From Devosia beringensis (GTDB taxonomy: Bacteria; Pseudomonadota; Alphaproteobacteria; Rhizobiales; Devosiaceae), in contig NZ_CP045422.1 in NCBI RefSeq assembly GCF_014926585.1, positions 3,254,001-3,318,000 of the forward strand: a stretch of DNA of 64,000 nt, read 5' to 3'. The notes below the pieces were generated by a model that was given only the letters and a program-made list of their open reading frames with translations, was not told where the DNA came from and did not search any database. The position numbers were made by a program, and so were the translations under genes. Below, one piece after another: positions 18,330 through 27,456 of the stretch. How positions within the stretch are numbered: position 1 is the first letter of the stretch; the number at the start of each line of letters is the position of its first letter.

Positions 18330-20132
18330 TCAATTGGTTGCGTCGATAGTGACTTTGTCGAGCAGGACGGTCGGGTCCTGTTCTGCTGCCATGAAATCAA
18401 TAATGCCCAGGCCGGGCTGTTGCTTGGCCGTCAGGCCAATGGACAGGCTCTTCGCCTTGCCGCTGACGAAGGCGCTGACCGCGCTGCCGATCTTCTGGGC
18501 CTCTGCTGCGCCGGCCAGCATGCCGATCACTGTACCTTCGGCCAGACCGGCAAAGACCGGGCGCAAAGTGGCGGCATCGCTGCCCTGCTCGGCGGCCGCA
18601 ATAGACAGGATGATGTCGGAAAGGCCGGCATCGTCGATGTCGAGCTGCAGGTCGCTCAGGGCCAAACCCATGCTGGCCGCCAGCATCGTGGTTTCGTCGC
18701 TGCTGAACAGCGCTTCGGTGGCATTGTTGATGGTGCCGGCCAGCGTGACAGTGGCCAGGTCGGCGCCGGTCAGGGACACTTCGTTGATGGCAATGGTGCT
18801 AGCGGTCTCGTCCCAGCTGGCGTCGATGACAAAGCCGGCATCAATGGAGGTCAGACCCAGTGCGACAAGGGTCTGCAGCTGTTCATCGGACGACGTGGCG
18901 GGTATTTCGAGGATGACATTGTTGGCGCTGGTGTTGAGGGAGGTCGGGATGCCGTTGACATAGTCTGACAGCGCCAGATCGAAGCTGCCAACACTGGCCA
19001 CAATACGGCCATCGGCCAGATCGGGATCGGGCACATCGATGGCGACATCGCCGATGGAAAAGCCGGCAAAGGCGGGGATCAGCGACCGGGCATTGTCAGC
19101 AAACCAGCTGTCGTCAAGCGCGACAGGCGCGGCCTGGATGGCGGCAAGCGGCGCCGATAGGTCGATAGACTTGAAGCTGAGCGTATGGATGCTGATGGTG
19201 CCGTCCTCGCCAACTGCCAGATCCATGTCGGTCATGTCAATTGAAGGATAGATCCCTGGGCTCATGCCGCCCATGGTCATGCTGGCGACCGAGAAATCGA
19301 CTGCGTTGTCGTCTTCGTCGACACCCGAGCAGTCAAACCCGTCGAACTGGACTGGCGAGGATTCAAAAGCGGTCAGCACATCCGCATAGAGATGCAGGGC
19401 CTTGCCAAGCAATTCGGGCGAGGGGTCGTCCATGGGGTCGTCCAGCGCCTCCAGAAGCGCCATGATCTCGACAAAGGAACTGCTGATCGGGCGGCCCCGG
19501 AACTCGGCGGCAGTCACGGCGCCAAAGTCGCAGCTGATCTCGGGCGCGGTGAAGCTGCCGCCGGAAAAGCTGAAATCGCTGTAAAGCGTCTGCATTTCGG
19601 TCTGGCCTTCACCATCGACCAGGCCATAAAGGCCCAGCAGGCCGCCGATATCGACTTGCCTGGCGGAGAGGGCGCCAAAATCGCCGCTCGCGTCGGCACT
19701 GGTGGTGACGGTGGTGCCGGACATGGTGACAGAGGCCGCGACGCCGTCGACAACGTCATCCAGCACGATATCATGCCAGACCACCGTGCTCTGGGTGGTC
19801 GTGTCGTCGGTGGTGACCTCGACGTTGAGAGTGATTTCGGGGATGGTGATGCTGGTCGCGGTCAGGCCGGCAAGCGCTTCGGCATTGTCCACCAGATCGC
19901 CGGAGAAGACGTCCCGCAGCGTCGCCTCATCCATATTGGCGGCAACGGCATCGATGGTGGGGATATCGACACTCATGCTGTTCACAGGCTCAGCGGTGCT
20001 GGCCTCGGCGGCAGGCGCCGGCTTGGTCTTGGTCTTTTGGGCCAGCGCCGGTGTCGCGGGCAGGGCCATGCCGAGCAGGCAGGCTATGGCCAAGGCAGCA
20101 AGGCGGCGGCTGGTCGATGGGCTGGACAGCAT
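18330..20132 (-). CDS. Large secreted acidic protein, unknown function
   Basis: The 600-residue precursor has a signal peptide cleaved near PALAQ (around residue 32), then a Lys/Ala-rich linker and an acidic, Thr/Ser/Asp-rich body. The body has repeated beta-strand units such as ITIPEITLNVEVTTDD, SIDMTDMDLAVGEDGTISIHTLSF and IGDVAIDVPDPDLADGRI. The pattern resembles periplasmic proteins of the YdgA/AsmA style, but I cannot assign it. Cysteine is almost absent. It follows another exported protein on the same strand, and its 3' end faces the epimerase gene. Confidence 0.75.
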   Translation of the reverse strand: MLSSPSTSRRLAALAIACLLGMALPATPALAQKTKTKPAPAAEASTAEPVNSMSVDIPTIDAVAANMDEATLRDVFSGDLVDNAEALAGLTATSITIPEITLNVEVTTDDTTTQSTVVWHDIVLDDVVDGVAASVTMSGTTVTTSADASGDFGALSARQVDIGGLLGLYGLVDGEGQTEMQTLYSDFSFSGGSFTAPEISCDFGAVTAAEFRGRPISSSFVEIMALLEALDDPMDDPSPELLGKALHLYADVLTAFESSPVQFDGFDCSGVDEDDNAVDFSVASMTMGGMSPGIYPSIDMTDMDLAVGEDGTISIHTLSFKSIDLSAPLAAIQAAPVALDDSWFADNARSLIPAFAGFSIGDVAIDVPDPDLADGRIVASVGSFDLALSDYVNGIPTSLNTSANNVILEIPATSSDEQLQTLVALGLTSIDAGFVIDASWDETASTIAINEVSLTGADLATVTLAGTINNATEALFSSDETTMLAASMGLALSDLQLDIDDAGLSDIILSIAAAEQGSDAATLRPVFAGLAEGTVIGMLAGAAEAQKIGSAVSAFVSGKAKSLSIGLTAKQQPGLGIIDFMAAEQDPTVLLDKVTIDATN

Positions 20133-20237
20133 TTCGGTTCTCCCCCGGATTGGACTCCCAATCTGGGCGTTCGGTGAGGTGGCATCAATGGTCAAAAGTG
20201 TCATATTGCCCTGGTGGGGCATATGGGATGCTGATCG

Positions 20238-21203
20238 CTAATAGACGGCGGTGAGGACTTCGATTTCGCGGGCTGAACCGGAGCTGACCTGGAAATCACG
20301 GTTGAAGACCTGTTCGCCCTGCTTGGCAAAGACCAGGTATTCGCCCTCGGCCAGCACTGTCGAGGGGAAGGCACCGAGATCGGAGAAGATGGTTTCACCA
20401 TCGGCCGTCTTGACCGTCCATTCCACGTCCGCAATGGCTTCCCCGCCGGCCTCGGAAACCAGCTTGAACGAAATCTGGCTGGCATGGTGGTAGAGGGTGG
20501 CGTCAGTGAGCTGGCCCGGCTCAATGCGCAGGTCGGCGCGAACCACCGCGTTGATGGTGCCGAAATGGGAAACGATGTGATAGGTGCCCGCCGTGAGGGT
20601 GACGATGTCGTTGGGCACTAGGCCCTCCGCCACCAGCGTGCGGTTACCATTGTCGCCCGAGAAGATATCGAAGGTGAGCATGCCTGGCGGGATGGGAATG
20701 TCGCCGGTGACCGCCGAATTAAGCCGCAAGGCGCCAGCATCGAGCACGAAGTCGAAGGCGTTGGCGCCCGGTATGACGGACATGGGTTCGCTGAGCTGAG
20801 CCCGGCCATAGGCGACATGGACGACATATTCGCCGGGCGGCAGCTCGATCTGGGCAATGCCCTGGTCGGACTTGGCCATCAAGACCATTTCGCCGTCTGG
20901 CTTGGCGGTGCTGTCAAAAATGCGCCAGACCAGGCCATCGGGAATGGGCTCGCCGCCAGGGGTAATGCGACCGGTCAGGGTCACCGGCTGCGGCGCGGAA
21001 GTAACCGCCTCGATGGCTTCGGTGGCCTGGCTGGGCGATGAAGAAGCGGTTGCCTGTGACGCGGGCGCCTCGGGGCGCGGGCGCGGCATGGGCGGCATTT
21101 CGGGGGGGCTCGACTGCGCCCAGACGGGGAGCGTGTGCAGGGGCGTGGCAAATCCTGCCAGGACCAAAGCGAGCAGCAGGGCTAGTCTCTGTCGCAAACG
21201 CAT
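20238..21203 (-). CDS. Exported protein with repeated beta-sandwich-like segments
   Basis: 321 residues: a signal peptide (RLRQRLALLLALVLAGF, cleavage near VWAQ), a Pro/Ala/Ser-rich linker, and then three or so similar units. Each pairs a strand such as VTLTGRITPGGEPIPDGLVWRI or ISFKLVSEAGGEAIADVEW with a PGEYVVHV or EGEYLVFAKQ turn. These look like carboxypeptidase-regulatory or Ig-like modules. No enzymatic motif is visible. The gene is 105 bases upstream of the 600-residue secreted protein and likely co-transcribed with it. Confidence 0.7.
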   Translation of the reverse strand: MRLRQRLALLLALVLAGFATPLHTLPVWAQSSPPEMPPMPRPRPEAPASQATASSSPSQATEAIEAVTSAPQPVTLTGRITPGGEPIPDGLVWRIFDSTAKPDGEMVLMAKSDQGIAQIELPPGEYVVHVAYGRAQLSEPMSVIPGANAFDFVLDAGALRLNSAVTGDIPIPPGMLTFDIFSGDNGNRTLVAEGLVPNDIVTLTAGTYHIVSHFGTINAVVRADLRIEPGQLTDATLYHHASQISFKLVSEAGGEAIADVEWTVKTADGETIFSDLGAFPSTVLAEGEYLVFAKQGEQVFNRDFQVSSGSAREIEVLTAVY

Positions 21204-21394
21204 CTGGTCTCCTCTGCCGGGTGTTTGTGAATCACCGGATCGAGTTAATCGCTGAATGAGGAAAAGCTGTGTCACAGCGGCGGGGTTATGAAAACAGCGC
21301 AATGTCGGGAGCCACCGGTTTTGTGGGGCGCGGTGCTGGCTTCTGGCGCCGGCGAGGCAAATTGACTATTGCTCGAGCGCAAAGGAGACTGTGC

Positions 21395-21982
21395 ATGCCC
21401 ACCATTCCCGCCCTGCGCGATTATTTACTTACCCGAAGGTCGGTCGGCATAGCCTTCCTGCAGGAACCCGGCCCCGATAGATCGGAGCTCGAGCAGATCC
21501 TGACCATTGCCACGCGCGTCCCCGACCATGGCAAAATCGCCCCGTGGCGGCTCGTGCTGATCGCCGGCGACGACCGGGCGCAGGCCGGCGCGGCGCTGGC
21601 AGACATTGCCGCACGGAACCGGCCGGGCCTCGATGAAGCCAGTCTTGAGATCGAACGGCGGCGTTTCCTGCCGGCGCCGCTGACCATTGGCGTGATCTCC
21701 TCTCCCAAGCCGCATCCCAAGGTGCCCGAATTCGAACAGCTGCTATCGGCGGCCAATGTGGCGTTCAACCTGCAGCACGCGGCATTCGCGCTAGGATTTG
21801 CCGCATCCTGGGTGACGCAGTGGTATGCGTTTGATCCAGCGGCATCAGCTATGCTGGGCGCCAAGGCGGGGGAGCGATTTGTGGGCTTTGTCAATATAGG
21901 CACGCCGAGCACGGCGGTGGAAGACCGCCCCCGGCCGGCGCTTGACGACATTGTGAGTGTCTGGACGCCATCCCTCAGCTAA
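21395..21982 (+). CDS. Nitroreductase-family FMN oxidoreductase
   Basis: 195 residues with the family FMN site: RRSVGIAFL at the N-terminus, RVPDHGKIAPWRLVLIAGDD, and the C-terminal FVGFVNIGTPS. The protein resembles the YdjA-type subgroup, which is short and reduces nitro compounds or quinones. The physiological substrate is unknown. The ATG at 21395 follows AAAGGAGA. An upstream in-frame start would add 42 residues without family features. Confidence 0.85.
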   Translation: MPTIPALRDYLLTRRSVGIAFLQEPGPDRSELEQILTIATRVPDHGKIAPWRLVLIAGDDRAQAGAALADIAARNRPGLDEASLEIERRRFLPAPLTIGVISSPKPHPKVPEFEQLLSAANVAFNLQHAAFALGFAASWVTQWYAFDPAASAMLGAKAGERFVGFVNIGTPSTAVEDRPRPALDDIVSVWTPSLS

Positions 21983-21995
21983 CGGCGGATCATAG

Positions 21996-22010
21996 TTAAC
22001 GGGAGGTTAA
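21996..22010. promoter_or_regulatory. CtrA-type box (TTAA-N7-TTAA)
   Basis: TTAAC and TTAAC are spaced so that the two TTAA cores (21996-21999 and 22007-22010) are seven bases apart. This is the fullest form of the CtrA consensus in the window. It lies 56 bases before the lytic transglycosylase start, where a promoter is expected. Confidence 0.6.
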
Positions 22011-22065
22011 CCAAGTGAGGCGCTAGTGTGGGTGGTATCGATTCCCGGAGGGGTAAGCCTGCGCC

Positions 22066-22872
22066 ATGGGCGTACAGCCGATTTCAGTGCCCCAGAGTCT
22101 GGCCTATGTCCTGACCGCCGCCGGTGAGCGGAACGGCGTTGATTTCGACTACCTGCTGCAAACAGCCATCCGTGAGAGCAGCCTCAATCCGCAGGCCAAG
22201 GCCGGCACATCTTCAGCGGTGGGCTTATTTCAGTTTGTCGAGGGGACCTGGTTGCAGGTGCTCAAGGAAGATGGGCCGCGGCTCGGATACGCTGACTATG
22301 CCCAGCATATCGAGCGCAATGGCGATGGGCGCTATGTGATCCGCGACCCCGAAGTCAAAGCCGCAATCCTCAAGCTGCGCGAAGACCCCAAGATAGCCTC
22401 GGATCTGGCCGCAGCCTTTACCAAAAGCAATGGCGATTATTTGCAGGGGCGCTTTGGCCGCATGCCCAGTGCCGGCGAGCTATATATCGCCCATTTTCTT
22501 GGCGCTCAGGGTGCAGAGCGCATGTTTACCGCCGGCCTGCAGGACCCTGACCAGATCGCCGCCAAGCTGTTTCCCCAGCAGGCATCGGCCAATCAGGCGA
22601 TCTTCTATTCAAACGGGCAGGCGCGGACCATTCGGGACGTCTACCGCGTACTGGTGTCCAAGCACGAGGCCGGTGACACTAATGCCAATTTTGCTGCGCA
22701 ACAAATCGTCAGCAGTGCGCCAGTCGCCGCGCCCGCTGCGCTGCCGTCGCGTTTTTCGCCCGCTAATATGTCGTTTACGGGACTGTTCAAAAATGAACCC
22801 GATGCGGCTCCATCGACCGTTACCCATGCCGGAGACGGTGGCGCATTCTTCACCCAGCTTTACGCGCGGTGA
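22066..22872 (+). CDS. Lytic transglycosylase (SLT domain)
   Basis: 268 residues. The N-terminal half has the SLT fold: Glu37 in AIRESSLNPQAKAGTSSAVGLFQF, the catalytic acid, then GRMPSAGELYIAHFLGAQGA. It cleaves the peptidoglycan MurNAc-GlcNAc bond, making anhydro-MurNAc. No signal peptide is visible, so export may be flagellar or otherwise non-Sec. The Ala/Pro-rich C-terminal part ends in FFTQLYAR. The CtrA box upstream fits a role in flagellar or division-linked wall opening. Confidence 0.85.
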   Translation: MGVQPISVPQSLAYVLTAAGERNGVDFDYLLQTAIRESSLNPQAKAGTSSAVGLFQFVEGTWLQVLKEDGPRLGYADYAQHIERNGDGRYVIRDPEVKAAILKLREDPKIASDLAAAFTKSNGDYLQGRFGRMPSAGELYIAHFLGAQGAERMFTAGLQDPDQIAAKLFPQQASANQAIFYSNGQARTIRDVYRVLVSKHEAGDTNANFAAQQIVSSAPVAAPAALPSRFSPANMSFTGLFKNEPDAAPSTVTHAGDGGAFFTQLYAR

Positions 22873-23033
22873 GCATCTGTGGGGGTCAGAGAAGTTTACC
22901 ATAAATTAACCATAAGGCAGCTTTAGTAAAGGCTGGCTAAAAAGAGAAGGAATGCAACCACTATTATTTAGGTACGTTTAATCTAGTACCGTTCTAGTGA
23001 GGCATCTAATCCTGATCAAATGAGGAGAGAGCC

Positions 23034-23189
23034 GTGCGTAGCACTGTAACACCATCAAATGTTGGAAACTTAGCCGGCCTTCCCCGGGGATGGGCCATTG
23101 TTGGCATGGCTCTAGTCTGCTGGATCCTGGTAGCAGCTGCGTGGGTAGGCGCATCCCAGTTGTTCGGCCTTATCGTCGCCGCTCTCTAG
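23034..23189 (+). CDS. Very small single-pass membrane protein
   Basis: A 51-codon frame starts at GTG 23034 and ends at TAG 23187-23189. Its ribosome site is excellent (GAGGAGAGAG, about 4 bases before GTG). The product has a short polar N-terminus (RSTVTPSNVGNLAGLPRG) and one hydrophobic helix (about 20-50, WAIVGMALVCWILVAAAW). It lies alone in a 400-base gap between two same-strand genes. No family is recognised; the ribosome site and the membrane helix are the support. Confidence 0.5.
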   Translation: MRSTVTPSNVGNLAGLPRGWAIVGMALVCWILVAAAWVGASQLFGLIVAAL

Positions 23190-23275
23190 CTACTCCCGCC
23201 TAGTGTGCACTTATGGTGAACGGTTCCTTAAACCTTCCTGAATAGGATGTCCGCTGCCGGTGTGCGGAGGGCAGT

Positions 23276-24481
23276 ATGGTTGCGTATAACGAGTTTGTTT
23301 TCCTTTCCCGTTCGCTCGACAGCGAAGATCGTGGCAGCGCGGCGCATCTATCGGCCCTTGCCTATCTCAATCATTCCGGTGCGGCTGATGAACAGGCCGC
23401 TCTCTATGCGGCGCTGATCGGCTTTCTCGATGATCCGTCGGTCAAGGTGCGTGCAGCGCTGGCCTATGGACTGTTGCATTCCAGCGCGGCGCCGCGCCCC
23501 ATCATTCTGGCCCTGCTGCAGGACAGCGCCGTGATTGCGCGGGCGGTGCTGCAGTATTCGCCGGTGCTGATCGACGCCGACCTGATCGGGCTGGCTAAGA
23601 AATTCGACGTCGCCATGCTGCTGTCCATCTGCCAGCGCAGCAGCGTCAGCCCGCGGCTGGCGGCGGCGCTGATTGCCCGCAATGACTGCCAGCTGACGCT
23701 GCGGCTGTTGCGGCGGACCGATGTTGAGCTGTCAACGACCCTGTTGAACGAGCTGGCCCAGGCGCATGGCGGCGATGCCACGATGCGCGGGGCGCTGCTC
23801 GGGCGGCCGGAACTGACGGCGGCCACGCGGCTGCTGCTGGTGCAGAAGGTCAGCGATGCCCTGCGCCAGACCCGGCTGGTCAAGGGCGCACTGGCCAGCG
23901 ATCGGCTGGGGCGGGTATTGCAGGATAGCGGCGACACCGCGCTGTCGGCCATTGGCGAGCGGGAGGCCGGCAAAGCCTGCCCGGACTATGTGGTGGATCT
24001 GGTGCTGAATGACCGGTTGAACACGCGCGTGCTGCTGCATGCAGTGGTCACCGGGCATGTGATGTTTTTTGCCGACTGCCTGGCCGAGCTGGCGCAGGCG
24101 CCGCGGGCCAAGGTGTTTGCCCTGCTGGAGAGCGGCAGCCGGGCGGCCCTGAATGCCTTGCTGGTGCGTTGCGGACTGGGGCAGGGGGTGCGCAATCTGC
24201 TGGCCCGGCTGGTTATGCATGCGCGCGCCAGCGACCTGGCCGACGATGCCGGGGCACGGCACTATGTGGTGACGGCGCTGACGGAGGAACTGATCGCCGA
24301 ACATGACGGCGCCATTCCCGAAGAACTGGAAGAGGCATTCGCCTATCTCAGCGAGCAGAATATCGTGCTGGCCCGCAAGGCGGCGCGCGGCGTGATGGCC
24401 GCCTTTGCGCGGGAAACGCAGTCGGCCATGCTGGTTTCGCTGCAGAGGCCGGAGCCCCGGCTCGCGCTGCCGGCGGCCTAG
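23276..24481 (+). CDS. DUF2336 protein, HEAT-like helical repeats
   Basis: 401 residues, almost entirely helical. The N-terminal half has HEAT-like repeats ([48 protein letters not shown]), which is the DUF2336 pattern common in alphaproteobacteria. Such proteins are thought to be scaffolds or regulators; no activity is established. The C-terminal part ([18 protein letters not shown]) is also helical. The stop overlaps that of the convergent NAD kinase gene by four bases. Confidence 0.8.
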   Translation: MVAYNEFVFLSRSLDSEDRGSAAHLSALAYLNHSGAADEQAALYAALIGFLDDPSVKVRAALAYGLLHSSAAPRPIILALLQDSAVIARAVLQYSPVLIDADLIGLAKKFDVAMLLSICQRSSVSPRLAAALIARNDCQLTLRLLRRTDVELSTTLLNELAQAHGGDATMRGALLGRPELTAATRLLLVQKVSDALRQTRLVKGALASDRLGRVLQDSGDTALSAIGEREAGKACPDYVVDLVLNDRLNTRVLLHAVVTGHVMFFADCLAELAQAPRAKVFALLESGSRAALNALLVRCGLGQGVRNLLARLVMHARASDLADDAGARHYVVTALTEELIAEHDGAIPEELEEAFAYLSEQNIVLARKAARGVMAAFARETQSAMLVSLQRPEPRLALPAA

Positions 24482-25251
24482 TAGCGGAACTGCTCGCTCA
24501 ACACGCGTTCTTCCAGGCTGGTGCCGGGATCAAACAGCAGCGTCACGCCGTGAGAGCGATCTTCGAAGACGGTCACTTCAAGCACATTCTGGAATTCCAC
24601 ATTGTCGGCGACAGCGCTGACCGGCCGCTTGACTGCCTCGCGGGTGATGAACTTGACCACGGCGCGGTTGGACAGGATGGCGCCGCGCCAGCGCCGGGGC
24701 CGGAACGGGGAGATCGGCGTCAGGGCCAGCAGGGGTGCCTCGATGGGCAGGATGGGTCCGTGGGCGGAGAGGTTATAGGCCGTCGAACCGGCCGGGGTCG
24801 ACAACAGGGCGCCGTCGCATATCAGTTCTTCCAGGCGGGTCTCGCCATCGACAACGATCTGCAGCTTGGCCGCCTGATAGCTTGAACGGAACAGCGAGAC
24901 TTCATTGAGCGCCAGCGCGGTGCGAGTTTCTCCGGCAGCGTCGAGCACCTGCATGGACAGCGGATAGATGCGTGTCCGCTGGACAGCCTCGAGGCGATCG
25001 AGGAGGTTGTCCTCCGAGAATGTATTCATCATGAAGCCGACCGAGCCAAAGTTCATGCCATAGACTGGTACGCCCACGCCCATCACGCGGTGCAGGGTCT
25101 GCAGCATCAGGCCGTCGCCGCCCAGTGCCACCACGACGTCCGCGGTATCGACGGGGTAATCTCCGTATCGGGCCCTGAGCTGAGCGGCTGCAGCATCCGC
25201 TTCGGGCGTCCCGTTCGTCACAAAGCAGACTCTAGAAGAAATGTGATCCAA
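24478..25251 (-). CDS. nadK: NAD kinase
   Basis: NadK phosphorylates NAD+ to NADP+. The 257-residue protein has the GGDG motif (44-47, [11 protein letters not shown]), the LNEVSLFR substrate motif, and the [15 protein letters not shown] stretch. I chose the TTG at 25251, preceded by GGAGAGG at good spacing, because it gives the normal family length and an N-terminal strand ([12 protein letters not shown]). ATGs further upstream would add 32 residues unlike the family. Confidence 0.9.
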   Translation of the reverse strand: MDHISSRVCFVTNGTPEADAAAAQLRARYGDYPVDTADVVVALGGDGLMLQTLHRVMGVGVPVYGMNFGSVGFMMNTFSEDNLLDRLEAVQRTRIYPLSMQVLDAAGETRTALALNEVSLFRSSYQAAKLQIVVDGETRLEELICDGALLSTPAGSTAYNLSAHGPILPIEAPLLALTPISPFRPRRWRGAILSNRAVVKFITREAVKRPVSAVADNVEFQNVLEVTVFEDRSHGVTLLFDPGTSLEERVLSEQFRY

Positions 25252-25588
25252 GTCGGCCTCTCCATCATTGCGCCGATCTATCACGTCCCCCGTCACCATG
25301 CCAGTTACCCATGCGGCCATGGACTCGATGTCGGCGCAAAGTGGCACGGGACGAGCGCCGCCCCCCCCCCCGAAAAAAATGTCGAGTGATCGCTAGAGGT
25401 GATTTCAGCAGCGGACAGTATTCGCCTTTGTCGGCAGCAGCGGGTCGACGCTGTTGCGGTGGCTTCAGGCCGGAAGGTAAGTAAGACAGTCTGCCGGAGA
25501 AACTGGCGGGCCAAAGTTATGCGGATCCATCCGGCCGCCAAAATCTCCACGCCAGCGCCAAAATGTAGCTCTCGCACTGAAGGCATGG
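25252..25588. other. Intergenic region with a C11-G-A7 homopolymer
   Basis: No gene is supported in these 337 bases between manC and nadK. The notable content is a run of 11 C (25361-25371), then G and a run of seven A (25373-25379). On the coding strand of both flanking genes this is T7-C-G11. It lies about 110 bases before the nadK start, so it falls in the likely leader or promoter region. Confidence 0.6.
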
Positions 25589-27016
25589 CTAGGCTCGTCC
25601 GAACTCATCCTCGATGCGAATGATGTCGTCTTCGCCGAGATAAGAGCCTGTCTGAACCTCAATGAGTTCGAGCTCAATCTTGCCCGGATTGGCCAGGCGG
25701 TGGGCGCAGCTGAGGGGGAGATAGATCGACTGGTTCTCGCTAAGCGTCGTGACCGTGCCATCAATGGTGACGTGGGCCGTACCACGCACCACGATCCAGT
25801 GCTCGGCGCGGTGGTGGTGCTTCTGAAGGCTGAGCTTCTTGCCCGGCGTGACAAAGAGGCGCTTTACCTGGAAGCGGTCGCCGCTGAAAATCGAGGAATA
25901 GCCACCCCAGGGCCGATAGGCGGTCTTGTGTATTTCGGTGAGACCGGAGGTGGTCTTGCCGGCGCGCAGCACCTTGACCATGGCCCCTACCTTTTGTGCC
26001 TCGGAGAGCTTGCCGACATAGACTGCGTCGTCGGTGGCAATCACCGCAATGTCGTCCAGGCCCTCGACAGCGACGTGGGCCGCGTCGCTGATTACCAGCG
26101 AGTTGCTGACATTACTCAGGGTAACCTTGCCGCGGCTGGCATTGTTGGAGGCATCCTTGCTGCTGGTTTTCCACACTGCGTCCCAGGCGCCGAGGTCCGA
26201 CCAGTCGAAATTGACAGCCGTCACTACCGCCCGCGTGGTCTTTTCAAAGATAGCATAGTCCACCGAGATATTGGGGGCCTTGGCAAAAGAGGTCTCGTCG
26301 AGACGGACAAAATCCAGATCGGTCTTGGCTTGGGACACCGAAGTGATGGCGGCAGCAAAGGTCTCCGGAGCCAGCATCTCGCATTCGCGCAGGAAGATAC
26401 CGACGCCGAGCATGAACATGCCTGAGTTCCAAAAATAGCCGCCCTCGGCAAGCATCTGCTCGGCGCGCGCCAGGTCCGGCTTTTCTGCGAAGCTCTCGAC
26501 CGACCTCGCGCCGCCACCGACTTCAGCCTGCGCTTTGATATAGCCATAGCCGGTTTCAGGGTGACTTGGCAGCAGGCCGAAAGTGACCAGATCGCCGGCG
26601 CGTGCGGCGGTCGCTGCGTGCTGGATGGCTTCGAGATAGCCTGCGTCGACATCGATTTCGTGATCGGAGGGCAGTACGAGTATGATCGCATCGTCGCCAA
26701 AGCGCTCACGAACGAAGGCAGCCGCGGCCACAATGGCGACGGCTGTATTTCGCGCCACTGGTTCGAGCAAAATGCCCTGCAGGGTCACGCCCATGTCGGC
26801 GGCTTGTTCTGCCACTATGAAGCGGTAGTCCGCATTGGTCATCACCACGGCCGGTGCATAGAGCGCGCTGTCGCCCACACGATCCAGGGTTTGCTGGAAA
26901 AGGCTTTGATCGCCAGTAAGCGAAAGGAACTGCTTAGGCCGGGCGGCGCGTGAGAGAGGCCACAACCGCGTGCCTTGTCCACCTGCGAGAATGACCGGGA
27001 CGATCAGTTTGGACAT
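25589..27016 (-). CDS. manC: Mannose-1-phosphate guanylyltransferase / mannose-6-phosphate isomerase
   Basis: 475 residues, the bifunctional ManC/XanB/CpsB type. The N-terminal nucleotidyltransferase domain has ILAGGQGTRLWPLSR (9-23), the DHEID active-site region and the FAEKPDLA motif. The C-terminal cupin has RPWGGYSSIFSGDRFQVKRL and QKHHHRAEHWIVVRGTA, which carries the metal-binding His residues. It makes GDP-mannose and possibly interconverts fructose-6-phosphate and mannose-6-phosphate. The product probably feeds the exopolysaccharide (mannose, fucose or rhamnose). The start at 27016 is the only one that keeps the GTR loop. Confidence 0.93.
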   Translation of the reverse strand: MSKLIVPVILAGGQGTRLWPLSRAARPKQFLSLTGDQSLFQQTLDRVGDSALYAPAVVMTNADYRFIVAEQAADMGVTLQGILLEPVARNTAVAIVAAAAFVRERFGDDAIILVLPSDHEIDVDAGYLEAIQHAATAARAGDLVTFGLLPSHPETGYGYIKAQAEVGGGARSVESFAEKPDLARAEQMLAEGGYFWNSGMFMLGVGIFLRECEMLAPETFAAAITSVSQAKTDLDFVRLDETSFAKAPNISVDYAIFEKTTRAVVTAVNFDWSDLGAWDAVWKTSSKDASNNASRGKVTLSNVSNSLVISDAAHVAVEGLDDIAVIATDDAVYVGKLSEAQKVGAMVKVLRAGKTTSGLTEIHKTAYRPWGGYSSIFSGDRFQVKRLFVTPGKKLSLQKHHHRAEHWIVVRGTAHVTIDGTVTTLSENQSIYLPLSCAHRLANPGKIELELIEVQTGSYLGEDDIIRIEDEFGRA

Positions 27017-27456
27017 TCGACAGGTACCTCAAAACAAGTGGCTTTTTGCAATTGCCGGGAAGCTAACGGTAATCAGATTATTTTGGATGTATTGTCCGGG
27101 TGGTTCAATGATATTGATTAATACCCATTACGCAAGAATTTCGGGCGATCTTAACAGCATTGCGTTGGGCGCATGGCTGCCCTCCGGTGCGAATGCGTAG
27201 CGTCGGGCGAGTGGAGGCACTCCCCGCGAAGAACTTTTTTTCTGCCATGTGGGGGTGCGGCGCATTTTACTGCGCAGATGATCGGGTGATTCAGAGCGCT
27301 ATCTCTCTGAAGCTAATTCAATGAGATGATTGTACCTGATGGGTGTTCGCGCCCGCGTGCTGGGCGCTTTCTGCCTTGATCGTCCGCGACGTCCGGCCTA
27401 CCAAAAGGGCTTGTTTTCGGGCCATTGAGGTGGCCTGACCAAGGAGACTGGTTCCC
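27017..27456. other. 440-base divergent intergenic region, AT-rich
   Basis: This separates manC (minus strand) from cysD (plus strand) and must hold both promoters. It is visibly richer in A and T than the flanking genes, with segments such as AATCAGATTATTTTGGATG and AATGATATTGATTAATACC. I see no coding frame and no clear terminator. The only definite site is the AAGGAGA ribosome site for the cysD GTG at 27441-27447. Confidence 0.5.

Noticed and set aside
27118..27132. A possible CtrA box before cysD
   Set aside because: The second half reads TACG instead of TTAA, so it does not fit the consensus used for the other three.
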